19,068 bases of DNA from contig JBBHKE010000725.1 of assembly GCA_037447655.1 (NCBI GenBank), positions 1 through 19,068 on the forward strand, written 5' to 3'. Positions 1 to 9,564 of this stretch are shown here, one piece after another. A program made the position numbers and the translations under genes. How positions within the stretch are numbered: the stretch's first letter is position 1; the number at the start of each line of letters is the position of its first letter. Source of the stretch: Zygnema cylindricum. Its lineage: Eukaryota; Streptophyta; Zygnematophyceae; Zygnematales; Zygnemataceae. The notes beneath the pieces are model-generated. The model was not told the DNA's origin and did not search any database. It was given only the letters and a program-made list of their open reading frames with translations.

Positions 1-416
1 ATAGAAATAATAATAATAATAATAATTAAAAAAAAATGAAAACAAGAAAGGAAAACTTAAAAAAAAAAAAAAAAAAAAACAGGGCTTTAAAAAAAAGGGG
101 GAGAAGAAATAATCGTAAAAATATGCTAAACAGAAGTTCAAAAATATGTACAAAAAAAGCGAAATTTAAGAAATTGGAATAATTTTAAGCAATAATAAAA
201 GTTAAAGCTAAATGAATAATGATAATAATAATAATAACAATACTAATAATATAAATAATAACACAAAAACCAAATAAAAAATAGAAAAAAAAAAATTTGA
301 CAAAATCATTTGGAAAAAAAAATAGAGAAAAAAAAATAGAAAAAAAAATAGAGAAAAAACAGAAAAAACAGACCAAACAGGAAAAACAGGAAACTTCCCC
401 CCCCCCCCTTACATCA
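1..416. repeat. A-rich low-complexity DNA with AAT microsatellites
   Basis: Runs of A, short (AAT)n stretches near 7-27 and 214-240, and repeated GAAAAA-type units fill this interval, ending in a C homopolymer near 397-408. Open frames here on either strand translate only into Lys/Lys-Glu or Phe/Ile strings, so I see no gene. Confidence 0.85.
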
Positions 417-599
417 GCCCCGGTCACACGTGCGGCGGTGGCCCAGTGGAGGCTTGCCCTTCGAATGCGTTCCAGCGGCTTGTCCGTTTGTCGTATGCGG
501 ACCTGTCCGTACGCACGCGGCCACTTCGTCTGTCCGCAAGTACAGTAGCTGTACGGTCTCTAAAATCAAGTGTCGAGTATAAACGTTAAAACATGAGGC
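417..599. other. Unassigned GC-richer spacer
   Basis: Base composition changes sharply from the A-rich block to a mixed, GC-richer sequence. I recognise no gene, RNA or repeat. Resemblance to the downstream duplicate starts only near 600. Confidence 0.5.
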
Positions 600-723
600 A
601 TTTGGCATTTGTGACTTTTGTCTCGTACCATACATTTTAGTACGAACACCTCAAAATGTACGTCATTTGTATTAATACGTACTTAATTTGTACGGAGGCA
701 CACAGAATTTGTACAGCACCGTA

Positions 724-729
724 CACGTG
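724..729. promoter_or_regulatory. CACGTG (G-box/E-box) in promoter
   Basis: A palindromic CACGTG core lies 280 bases upstream of the ATG and recurs at 16376-16381 in the duplicate. Such cores bind bHLH or bZIP factors in plants and fungi; binding here is inferred. Confidence 0.45.
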
Positions 730-742
730 GTAACCTAACAAA

Positions 743-751
743 GGCGCGAAA
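743..751. promoter_or_regulatory. E2F-like site GGCGCGAAA
   Basis: The reverse complement, TTTCGCGCC, fits the classical E2F/DP consensus TTTSSCGS. It lies in a 17-base block, AAAGGCGCGAAAGCAGC, identical in the duplicate at 16388-16404. Its end is 258 bases from the ATG. It suggests S-phase-linked transcription, but this is inference from the motif. Confidence 0.5.
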
Positions 752-1008
752 GCAGCGAATTTCTAAATGGCGAAAACAAACTCCCGCCATTATTAGGGTT
801 AGCATGATTAGGGTTAGAAGGGAGAAACTCGTTTTTGTGGTAAAAACACTCGCTTCTCCTTTCGTTTTCGCACCGCGTTTCTCTTTTGCTACTTCTTCCT
901 CCTTTTTCTTCTTCTCCATCACTTTGTCCTTTCTCTTTCCTCTTTACTTTCCTTCATTTTTTGATTTTTTTTTTGCTCTGTCCTTTTCTTTTCTTCTCTC
1001 ATTTAGCC

Positions 1009-3014
1009 ATGGAATCCATGGAACAAGTAGTCCATGATTCCTGTCTCCTCTCTCGCATCATTTATTTCCTCGACGACCACTTCGACCTCTTCAGACTTTC
1101 ACTAGTTTCCAAATTTCACCGTCAAGCTGTCCTTGGTGCCGTTCAGCGAATCACCTGTCGCCATATCAAAAAGCTCATGGAAGTATCTGAGGTATTTCCC
1201 TGTCTAACGGAACTTGATCTCCGTCCTCTTGAGTGTGAACTCAACGAGTTCGTTTTTACAACTCTCACATCTAAACTATCTAATTTGCAAGTTTTGAAAA
1301 TTCGACGCTCTCCTAAACCTCATTCTCAAATAAATAGGCCAATATCGGCTTGTTTAAAAACTTTGTCGCAGCTCAGAGTATTAAATCTTCGTGGTTGTTT
1401 TCTCGACGACCAAATTGCAGCGCAGATAGGAGAAGGTTGCAAGCTCCTACAAGATTTAACTTTAAGATTTTCCGAGGGTTCACTCACTAATAATGGTGTA
1501 AACGATCTTCTTTTGAGTTCTTCTTTGGGACTACGACGACTAAATTTTTTCTGTAATTATATTTTTACAGATGATCCAATGTCAATAATCATAAAATGTT
1601 CAACTCTAACATCTTTGGCAATTCATGAACTTGACATCGGTCATTCAATTCTAGATTCAATTCGAGATCCGAGCTTTCCGGACTTAAAACTGAATAGTCT
1701 TCGTGAGCTACGAGTCAATATTCTGGGTTTTGATCACGATTTGGGTGATTTTGTGCATCATCTTGTTAAAGCAACTATTAGAGCAGGTTCTCCTCTGGAA
1801 ATTGTGGAACTCAAGACTGTGGAATACGAAAATACTCTTACTCTCATGACACTTTCTAATTGCGCTACCCTCCAGTCACTATCTCTCACGTCAGCATCGG
1901 ACGAATACCTTTTCGGACAAATTGTTTCCAAGAACCATGGAATTATTTCTGTCGGATTGTCTAATCCACAGCCTCAAGCACACAAAGCCATGGTGGAGAG
2001 GATCTTGTCTGTTGAGGGAACTAGGGATGGAAGGGGCCAAAATATTGACAACGTAAATGCAATTCTGGATTTTTTTTCAAGGAACGTTTTTGTAAATTTT
2101 AGATACATTTTCGGATTCTACCAAAAATTCTCGGTGAGAGTGCTGTTCTTACAAGAGCTAGAATTGAGCGTGTCGCGTGAAGAAACCTCCTATCAAGGTT
2201 TATACGAGTTGATTTCAATTTGTACACTTGTTCGAAAAGTTCATCTCACTTTTTATACGGGAAGGGAACCAAATCCAATGTTATGTAAAGCTTTGGAATC
2301 GCTAAGTGGATGTCCTAAATTGGAAGATCTTTCTGCACCTATGGGAACCAAAATTCTCCGACGAATTTTGAGTGGAGTGAAGGGCTTACGGAAATTGGAG
2401 GCCTATAAGTGAGTGCCATGACATTTGTTTATTCTTTATCTTGTATGTTATGTTGATTTGAAACACATAAATTCTTTTTACCTCAAAATTCAATGTGAGG
2501 TGTTGTATTTACTGCATAGCTCATCATTAATATTATGTGAAAGGTTTGGTAATGTCTCTATGTTCCATTTTCTCATGAAAAATGCTTTTATTCTATCATT
2601 CTTGGTTAGACACTAGCTGTTTTTTTATATTTATTTATATTTATCTTATATTTATCTTATATTTATTTTGTATTTACATTTTCGTTATATCGTCGCAGGG
2701 TAATAGAGGATTTCACTGATGAAGCTCTCCTTCTCTTGAAGGAAAACTCTCCTTCTCTGCGAAGTTTCATTATTGGGAGGGATACTGGTATAACAGACCG
2801 AGGACTCAAATATCTCTCGTTTTGCACACAGCTTCAAACATTACACATTGGAGGTTGTAACATCGGGGAATCTGGCTTAATTCACTTGGAAAATCGGTGT
2901 GTGTGGTTAAATAGTTTGGTGATTGTGACAAATCATGACAGGGTTGTGGAAGTATCCAGAATTATGGAAAAGTTGAAGAATAGTGGTTGCGAGGTGTCAA
3001 TTTATAAAACCTAG
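1009..3014 (+). CDS. F-box/leucine-rich-repeat protein (two exons, intact)
   Basis: The proposed mRNA joins 1009-2408 to 2699-3014 and encodes about 571 residues. I start at the ATG in GCC-ATGG because similarity with the duplicate starts there and upstream in-frame codons translate the CT-rich leader. Residues 12-47 look like an F-box: LLSRIIYFLDD, then DLFRLSLVSKFHR. About 15 degenerate leucine-rich stretches follow, such as LRVLNLRGCFLDD. Exon 2 carries the clearest cysteine-type LRRs: ITDRGLKYLSFC and LQTLHIGGCNIGESGL. The family normally acts as the substrate-binding subunit of SCF (Skp1-Cullin-F-box) ubiquitin ligases, with the F-box binding Skp1 and the LRRs the target; that role is inferred. 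No membrane segment or signal peptide is visible. A decayed direct duplicate lies at 16857-18903. The F-box is divergent, so an AMN1-like LRR protein without Skp1 binding is possible. Confidence 0.8.
2409..2698 (+). other. Intron of the F-box/LRR gene
   Basis: The donor is AA/GTGAGT and the acceptor TCGTCGCAG/GG, after a T-rich stretch containing repeated TTATATTTATC. Splicing joins the partial codon AA to G (Lys) and keeps one frame into the conserved LRR exon. The duplicate has a matching intron, with GTGAGT at 18273 and GTTACAG ending at 18587. If retained, a TGA overlapping the donor (2410-2412) ends translation at once, giving a 467-residue protein without the last LRRs. Confidence 0.8.
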
Positions 3015-3121
3015 GGAGAAGGAGAGGGAGACCGACAGAGAGGGAGGAGAAGGAGAGGGAGAGGGAGGGAGAGAGGGAGAGGGAGATGGAGAGGGAGAGG
3101 GAGATGGAGAGGGAGAGGGAC
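3012..3121 (+). repeat. GGGAGA purine tract starting at the stop codon
   Basis: The TAG stop is the first three bases of TAGGGAGAAGG, which leads into about 105 bases of GGGAGA/GGAGAT units. The same fusion of stop codon and purine tract occurs in the duplicate at 18901. It would form the proximal 3' UTR. Confidence 0.85.
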
Positions 3122-3206
3122 CGGATCAAAAGGTGAAGCTGTTACTTTTCGATTGCTAATGAACGGTTAAGGCGGCCCCTTCCTAACCCTCTCTTTGAAT
3201 GTATGT
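3122..3206. other. Short mixed spacer between GA and CT tracts
   Basis: About 85 bases of ordinary sequence separate the purine tract from the pyrimidine tract. No polyadenylation hexamer of the AATAAA type is seen here. Confidence 0.5.
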
Positions 3207-3545
3207 AACCTCTCTTTGCTCTCCTTCCCTTCTCTTCCCTCCGCTGCCCACTCGCCTCCACTCTTGGCTGCCCTCTTATTTTCTATCCTCTGCCTCCCAG
3301 TCTCCTTCTCTCCCCTCCCTGTGGTTGCCCAATTCCTCCTCGGACGTGACCTGGCCTCTCTTTTTCTCTCCCTCTCTCTCTCCTCCCCCTCCTCTCTCTC
3401 CCCCTCTCTCCCTCTCTCTCTCCCTCTCCCTCTATCTCCCCCTCTTCCTCTCTCTGGCCCCTATTCTACCCTCTCTCCCTCTCTCCCTCTCTCTCTCTCC
3501 CCATCTCCCTCTTCTCTCTATCTTCCTCTCTCTTTCACTCTCTTG
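3207..3545 (+). repeat. CT-rich pyrimidine tract (CTCTCCCT-type)
   Basis: About 330 bases are nearly all C and T, with CCCTCT and CTCTCT units. Two overlapping open frames translate it into Ser/Leu/Pro strings, typical of a CT microsatellite and not of a protein. On one strand it is complementary in kind to the GA tract at 3012-3121. Confidence 0.85.
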
Positions 3546-4122
3546 TTGCTGTTTTGGCCATTTGTTACTTCTAATGTATTCACATTCATTTTCTTATTTT
3601 TTTACCATCTGTAAATTAAATTCCTTTTTCTTTTTGCTTTCTTTGTGTTGGGATTGTTGAACTGATATATATGTATTTTTTTTTTTTTTTTTCGGATTTC
3701 CGTTTATGCTGCCGAGGGAAGCAATTGTATAAAATCTGTACTTTTTAGTATTCTAAATGATTCTTGCAAATCTATCTCTTTCTCTCCTCCCTCCCTCACG
3801 CTGGCCTGTCTCTGTCTTACTCCCTCTCTCTATCCTTTTTTTTTTTGCACCCGAGGTTATCCTACGCCTTCAATTACATGATGTTCTTGAAAATTATCTG
3901 AGAAGCAATTCTGGGAAAGATTGGTTTTTTTTTTTTTTTTCAAACGAGGTGATTGTGTGCAAATGTCCTCACAGGAATGTGGGTTTGCATTTCAGGTGAC
4001 CTGGCTGGTAAGTTTTGTTAACAACTGGAAATGTCACAATTTCCACTTTATAGCATTCTATGAACACTAATTTAATTTTATATGACTGGGAAGCTAGAAT
4101 CAAAGCTGCAATGAAGGCTGCC
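3546..4122. other. Gene-poor T-rich region
   Basis: Contains a run of about 20 T near 3677, further T runs near 3836 and 3926, and one ATG frame at 3757-3999. That frame is split by T runs into Phe strings; only the part around 3853-3925 looks mildly protein-like (VILRLQLHDVLENYLRS). I recognise no family and do not call it a gene. Confidence 0.5.
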
Positions 4123-4322
4123 TGCTTTTGTACAGCGATTGATAATTTGACTTCCTGCGTTTGTACACAGGTTCAATGAGATTGATAATTTGACCTCTTG
4201 CTTTTGTACAGAGATTGAGAATTTGACTTCCTGCTTTTGTGTAGAGATTGATAATTTGACTTCCTGCTTTTGTACAGAGATTGATAATTTGCCTTTTTGC
4301 TTTTCTACAGGAATTGATTTGT
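4123..4322 (+). repeat. 33-base minisatellite with splice-acceptor-like ends
   Basis: Copies of GATTGATAATTTGACTTCC plus TGCTTTTGTACAGA start at about 4137, 4180, 4213, 4246, 4279 and 4312. Spacing is exactly 33 between the last five; the first interval is 43 because of an insertion. Most units contain TGCTTTTGTACAG, which resembles a 3' splice site. Thirty-three is a codon multiple and one frame is open from 4181 to 4345, but it has no ATG and no recognisable protein. Confidence 0.85.
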
Positions 4323-4488
4323 GGGTTTGTTTGACTCGGGAGTTGTGAACTGTGTCGTTTTTTGGAGCATTTTCCTTGGATTACTTAAAGCCGGTTTTGT
4401 AAACGATTAATGAGCCTTTAGAGGAATGATGCCATTTTAGACTGCTTTGGCACGTGGCACTAGGGCTTGTGCATCAGTCCCATTGAAG

Positions 4489-4584
4489 TACAATTTTGCT
4501 ACAATACAATTGTACAATGTCGCTGCGGTACAATAGTACAATGTTGCCGCAGTACAATTGTACAATGTTGCTGGAGTCGTTGGG
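4489..4584 (+). repeat. 24-base minisatellite with GTACAATTGTAC cores
   Basis: TACAAT(G/T)T units start at 4489, 4513, 4537 and 4561, exactly 24 bases apart. Three start TACAATGT; the first reads TACAATTT. The inner part alternates GCTGCGGTACAATAG and GCCGCAGTACAATTG, so each unit carries a small palindrome around GTAC. No coding potential is seen. Confidence 0.8.
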
Positions 4585-5656
4585 AAGGTGTGGTTTTACG
4601 AAGGAGTGGTTGACATGACATGCTCGTCGATGTACTTTGTTTCAAATGCGTGATGGAGAACCATCTGAGGTCATGATGACTATGCTAAAAGTTGTGCTTA
4701 CGATCTAAAGAAGACAAATGCGAGAATGTGGGTGAAAATAAGCACTCGTAGATGTGTGTGTACGTAGTGACTTATATTGGTTTGTAAGATAATAAATGAT
4801 ATACCAGCTTATATGAGGTTCACATTGTTTCAGTGTTAGAAGAAATTGTTAATAGTAATAGCGATGGGCATCTCATAACAACTAAAGTGAGCTCATGTTA
4901 ATGTTTTCAATTTATTTTTGCGTTTTAGGACTTGCCATTTGTGAAGGTTCATTTTGATAGTTTGGTTGTTTCAATCGACTTCGATCGTGTATCCAGTAGT
5001 CACCTTTATACATTATTTTTTTTATAAACTTTTTTTTAGTTTTTAGTTTTTCTTATTGTTTTACACAACGTTATCTTCACAAGTGACCTCCAAGCTCAAG
5101 CCGGTTTTTTGTAACAACATCGAAAACATGTTTCCTCAATGTTAACTCACTGTCAACCGCGTCGATCACAGAAAAACCTAGTTGTCAAAATAGACGCTCA
5201 ATATCCAACTATGTTGTCCACCATAATCCTCACCATATAAAGTTGTGCACAGTTCGTGAAACATATCGGTGTTGATGAATATGTTTATTCAATGTAAAAA
5301 AAACCGTTTTGTAAATCGTGGTAGTTGCTGCACCCAGTTGTGGGAATACACGTCCAGTATTCAGGTATACCGCAAAACGGATTGGTCCCTGATAATGCAA
5401 CTATTTGCATGTCGAAAAACACAACAGAGTTGAGAATCTCCCCGTATGCTAATTTACTTCAAACTGCCCTGAGTCACAAAACTGATCGTCAACGTAGTCA
5501 TCCAATATGTGGGTATGCCGAAGGGTATTATGAAACACACCAGTTTTGATAAGTGAGTCTGCAAATAGCTTTCACTTTTTGTCAATTCACTAGAAACTGT
5601 GTTAGTTCCCAATTGGCTATTAATTCAACCATATAAACAACTTTTATAATCATAAC
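4585..5656. other. Unassigned region
   Basis: Ordinary mixed sequence with frequent stops in all frames. One 74-codon frame at 5325-5549 matches no family I know. No RNA gene or clear inverted repeat was found. It could be the decayed upstream part of the retroelement fragment that starts at 5700, but I cannot read a reverse-transcriptase motif in it. Confidence 0.4.
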
Positions 5657-5658
5657 TA

Positions 5659-5694
<36 letters not shown>
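5657..5694. repeat. TA microsatellite
   Basis: A nearly pure (TA)n run of about 38 bases with one G interruption, ending six bases before the retroelement-like frame. Confidence 0.9.
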
Positions 5695-5696
<2 letters not shown>

Positions 5697-5699
5697 ATT

Positions 5700-6068
5700 G
5701 TTCCTTCACGTTGGATTGATTTTGTATCACTTGATGGTGCACGAAGCATATTTGGTGACATTGTTTTGGCGAACCTTACCTTGAATACAGTCGTCGGTCT
5801 ATCGGCTCAACATGTTGGAGTGGTCGTTCATGACGCGGCTTAGAATGAGCGTGATTGTGCACACCGAGGTATTATGGGTGACTCTTTTCCGGTGGTGTTT
5901 GAGATATTTGGTCGTTTCGGTGTTGCTTTGGAGGTGTTTCTCCGTGCTTGTCGTCGGTGCTCGTTCGGGCTACGGGGATCTGGGAGCCCTCAAACTTCGG
6001 TCCTTACTTTCTTTTAGCGTCAACGTTTATCTGTGGCTTTATTTTTGTGCAAACTTCTATCCTCATAG
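5700..6068 (+). pseudogene. C-terminal remnant of a retroelement polyprotein
   Basis: One frame, interrupted by TAG at 5841 and 6015 and ended by TAG at 6066, keeps an ordered set of motifs: DGARSIFGDIVLANL, then VVVHDAA, then CAHRGIMGDSFPVVFEIFGR FG with a following hydrophobic stretch, then GSPQTSVLTFF and RQRLSVAL. From memory, this order (a G-D-I/V-x-L block, an H/C..RG block, F-P-x-x-x-E-x-FGR-x-G and an RLSVAL tail) recurs in tails of reverse-transcriptase polyproteins in many eukaryotes. The first block could be a worn PD-(D/E)xK nuclease. No reverse transcriptase core is present, so it is a truncated, inactive copy. A different frame with an ATG at 5812 is an overlapping shadow. Confidence 0.55.
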
Positions 6069-7080
6069 TTGATCGCAACAATTGTCTGTTTCTTCATCAT
6101 CTAATTCTATGAGAGTGAAACAAACAATTTTTTTTCTGAGGCGAGTTTCTTTGACTTGTTTACTTCGTTGTCAGTAGATGCTTTCGCATGTTAGGAAGTG
6201 GTCAATATTGTTGTTCGTTTTTTTACCATCTGGGATATTTTCACACGTTAATTTTTTCCTGTCGCTACTCCTCCATCCTCTTTTAACCTAGAGATTCACT
6301 GGGAAGCATTGTTTCAGTCCCGAGGTGAAGAGAAGTACACTTTTACATTTTTTGTTGAACATTTCCATGCATTCAGATGGGTTACCATCATTTTGTTTTG
6401 ATTTTGTCTTTAATCTTTCTAACTCCCCTCGCTTGTTTGCTTTGTTTTTTTAGGTTAGTTTTTTCCACTTTGTTTTTCATTTTCGTTTCCTTCCTTCGTG
6501 TTCAGTTTTTCAGTTTTCGTTTTGACATTTCCTCTCCTTTGTTCCCATGTATTCATATGGTTGACCGTCATGCTTTCTTTACGAAGCTCAATGGTGTTAC
6601 AATTGCAGGATTTTAGTTACGCTTTTGCCCTTTTTTCCGCTTTTTTCTTCTGTTTTTGGTTCCCAAGTACTCAGATGGTTTTTCATCACGCCTATTTCAA
6701 TAAAATCTTATTATTTTTGGAAATGAAATAAAGAGGCTCAACATGTTAATATGGACGTTAATATCGGTGGTGCATTAAAAGGCTCAACAGGTGAAATCAC
6801 GTTGACAACAAAAGTTTGGCTACCGAGACCAACAAAACATTGGAAAACAAATTGACAAAATATCGAAACAAACAAAATGACAAATTAACAAAATGTCGCT
6901 CTTTTCACTGGAAAACATGTTTCCAACCACAACGTGAGGAAGACCACGGCTGCTGCTACTTCAAGCACCACCTGCACGTGTTGCGACAACACAGCATAGA
7001 TTCAGTGAGAACGATGTTAGGACGTACAATTTTTGAATCTACGTTTACGTTACGTTGGTTCATTTTTAGTGTGGTTTAGA
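6069..7080. other. T-rich region with a thrice-repeated motif
   Basis: A diverged motif of about 30 bases, roughly TTCAGATGGTT-ACCATCA, occurs near 6366-6394, 6546-6580 and 6662-6690. Frames here give hydrophobic Phe/Leu strings driven by T-richness. From 6816 a frame with only a TTG start runs to 7079; it matches nothing I know. This may be the 3' part of a worn retroelement, but that is speculation. Confidence 0.45.
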
Positions 7081-8376
7081 TTTGGTCTCGCGTCACTTCG
7101 CGTATTTAGTTTGGTTTCATTTAGTACTGTGTGCGTCGGTTTGCGAATTCGGTTTTATTTCGTTTGATGTATTATTTCGTACGTGTATTTTTCTCACGTA
7201 CACGATTAGATTTGATTTCGTTTCGTTTAAGTTCTAGTACCTTACGTCGAGAAGTTTCGTTTCGCGAAACCTACATCTAGTAGTTTTGTTTCGCGTAAGT
7301 TAAATTATTCGTACAGGACTTTGTCAGTTTTGTTTCTAGTAGTTTCATTTTGTTTTGTACCACATTTACGTCTAAGTACATTTAGATACTTCTAGAGTTA
7401 GTGTTCTAGATTGTTTCTACGGCTAAGTTATAAAGCCATCGTGTGAGTTAGATTGTATATCAATTAGGAATCAATCAAGAGTCAATTAAAAGAGGAATGA
7501 ATTAAGAGAAGTGTTTAAGGATTGAGTTAATATGAGTTTATGTTATTGAGTATTTAATTTCTCTCTATCTTGGATTATGCGCTTTTTATGTGTTGTAATG
7601 TTTGATTTCATTTTAATATCGCTTCCGCATTGAGACATTTAAGTATTTGTGAGCGCATTCCGATTGACTCTTTTTCCTATCATAACAGAGAAGAAAACAC
7701 GTCTTTGCAGTTGAACAGTCTGCCAATCAGAATACAGAACTGCAGCATACAAGCTGGTACTGTACTGTAATACGGACAGCACCCTGTATTTTACTAAATT
7801 AATAATTTAGAGAAGTCAACGCTAAAATCTAATGCACTAAAGACAATGCAACTATTTACAAAGGTAGCACCGACATTCTGTTCGACATCCGACAAGGTCT
7901 TTCTACGTCATTGTAGTCCAACAATTGTATTAGCGATATTTTTAGCCGTCGGATTCATAAAATCGAGCGGCCCCACCGACTATTCACGTTCTGTGACATT
8001 TCGGATTATCTGGAATTGATTACAGCCGCCCGATTCTTCTTGCTACCCACGAATGGCGCCATGTTTTCGCTGAAATGGTTGAAGTACAAACGCTCCGTTT
8101 TTTATTGCTTTGCCCTTTTTTTAAAAGGGCAAAACATTGTAGTCGCCTTCGTCTCTGGTGACAACAATAATTGACCGTCAATTTTTTTTGTGTAAGACCT
8201 TGAGCCGTTGAGCGTTTTGAGTTTTGATTGGCTTAGTCATGTTCCATTTTGATGAAATGAAAAGAGACACGTGGTACAATCTTATTTGATGTATTTCGCG
8301 TGGTTGTAGTGGTATGATAAAATGCCAAACAAAATCGACGTCACGCCAAAATGTCGTGATATCAATACCGGTTGAG
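7081..8376. other. Unassigned region with TTTCGTTTCG-type repeats
   Basis: From 7085 to about 7400 the sequence is T/G-skewed with irregular repeats of TTTCGTTTCG and TCTAGTAGTTT. It could be a worn LTR, but no TG...CA ends, primer-binding site or partner copy is visible. From 7400 to 8376 I see nothing but the short hairpin listed separately. Confidence 0.4.
8109..8133. repeat. Perfect 11-base inverted repeat
   Basis: TTTGCCCTTTT and AAAAGGGCAAA are separated by three T. It resembles a bacterial terminator in shape, but in this eukaryotic context it is more likely an incidental or transposon-derived hairpin. Confidence 0.6.
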
Positions 8377-8378
8377 TA

Positions 8379-8605
8379 CACCGCCAATCGTTATTAGCGT
8401 GTAAGTTTTTTTAGCGTATAAAATTTTTTACCGTGGTGTACGCTATTTAAGATTTTGAAAATTTTGGAAAAAATTCGTACATTCTAATTGTTTGGTTATA
8501 GTAATTTGGATCTTTGAAAAAAAAAATGTCGGTCGCAAACATGTTTACACTAATAAAAGTAGCCGTACAATTTAAGTCAGATCGTACGCCGTCACGTAAC
8601 AGTGT
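8379..8605 (+). repeat. Left long terminal inverted repeat
   Basis: It pairs with 16020-16245. Shared blocks in order are the terminal 22 bases, TTTAGCGTA, ATTACCGTG-like, ACGCTA-TTAAGA, TTTGAAAATTTTG, ACATTCTAATTGTTT, CTTTGAAAAAAAAAAT with TCGGTC, AAACATG, ACACTAATA, CGTACAA and ATCGTACG. Confidence 0.8.
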
Positions 8606-9564
8606 AAATCATTTCAGCGTACATGTCAGAATATTTCACCGCAGTTAGGCGTCATGTATTCGCCGTTAGGTGTACAACTTTGATGAAGGGTTACGGAGTG
8701 TATTTGTACGCATGTATCGATTACGCAACGCTTGCTGTTTCAACGGTCGGTCGCTTTTCCGTTTTACGTCGACAATGTACGGTAATAAGGGTTCTTTACT
8801 CTAATACTGTCGCGACGTCTATTTAATTAGCGTGATCTCATGCTAAAATGTGCGTTAATTCTAAAATGGATGCATTTCTGTCTGTCTCCCTAACTTGTGA
8901 CCGGTATTAGCGTTAACGTAATGACGTAATAGAGTAAACTCCTATTCTAAATTGGTCCCAACTGTACAATTTCACCAACCACCTCGTCTCAAGCGTTTCG
9001 TGATTGGTCGCCCAAATTTACACGTGGACAAATTTATATCCACGCAAACATTACGGCTCCCACATGACGTGCACCAAGCGCCTGTCATACCCGTCGCCAT
9101 TCGAAAGCTGATCCGTAGGTATGTCAAGAAGCAGGCAGTTACCATGGCTATTTCATGAAAATCGTCGGTCGCTTATCACGTGCATACCCCCTCTCGAAAC
9201 TGACGAAAATTTTGAAACTTTCCCGCCTTCTTTGTGTCGTCTAAAATATTTGGACAGCTTGCAAAATTAAAATTCAAATTTTGACGCCCGAAGGTAAAGA
9301 GAATGGTTTCCCTCCCTTTTTCCCACGATTGGGTTTTTTATTTGGTATGTATACCTGGCGTTTGGTCCAATATTACACTGTCTTTCCGCATCCTTCCGTT
9401 ACCTTCACTTTTGCTTTTCTATTATTTGCTTTGTATCATCATTTGGACAAAAAGGCAGATCTATTATTTGCAATATGTGGCCGATTACTTCTCATATTAC
9501 CACATTTTTTGCGGCGAAAAACACCGCTACGGCGGGTTTATTACCACCACTAACTGAAGAGGAC

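Larger units (their letters stand above)
600..1008 (+). promoter_or_regulatory. Promoter and CT-rich leader of the intact F-box/LRR gene
   Basis: This upstream region is shared with the duplicate at 16283-16856. Conserved points are a CACGTG box (724-729), GGCGCGAAA (743-751), TTAGGGTTAG-type motifs near 794-815, and a strongly CT-rich stretch from about 850 to 1005 ending TTTAGCC before the ATG. Conservation between a live copy and a decayed copy shows shared descent, not proven function. The CT-rich stretch is probably the transcribed leader. No convincing TATA box was seen. Confidence 0.65.

Noticed and set aside
185-548. Small open frames on both strands in A-rich DNA
   Set aside because: Low-complexity Lys or Phe strings; the plus-strand frame has no ATG start.
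886-1008. N-terminal extension of the F-box gene into a Phe/Leu-rich leader
   Set aside because: It has only a TTG start, translates the CT-rich leader, and is not conserved as protein in the duplicate. The ATG at 1009 has better context and marks the start of protein similarity.
2425-2616. 63-residue open frame present in similar form at 18290-18481
   Set aside because: Both lie inside the matching introns; similarity follows from the gene duplication, and no ATG is present.
3195-3660. Ser/Leu/Pro-rich open frames
   Set aside because: Two frames of the same CT microsatellite are open at once, a composition effect.
6816-7079. 87-residue protein
   Set aside because: No ATG start, no family resemblance, and the surrounding frames are full of stops.
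7085-7560. LTR of a retrotransposon
   Set aside because: Repeats and a TTATAAAG motif are suggestive, but no partner LTR, ends, target duplication or primer-binding site could be found.
8109-8133. Rho-independent terminator
   Set aside because: Shape fits, but the window is eukaryotic and there is no gene immediately upstream.
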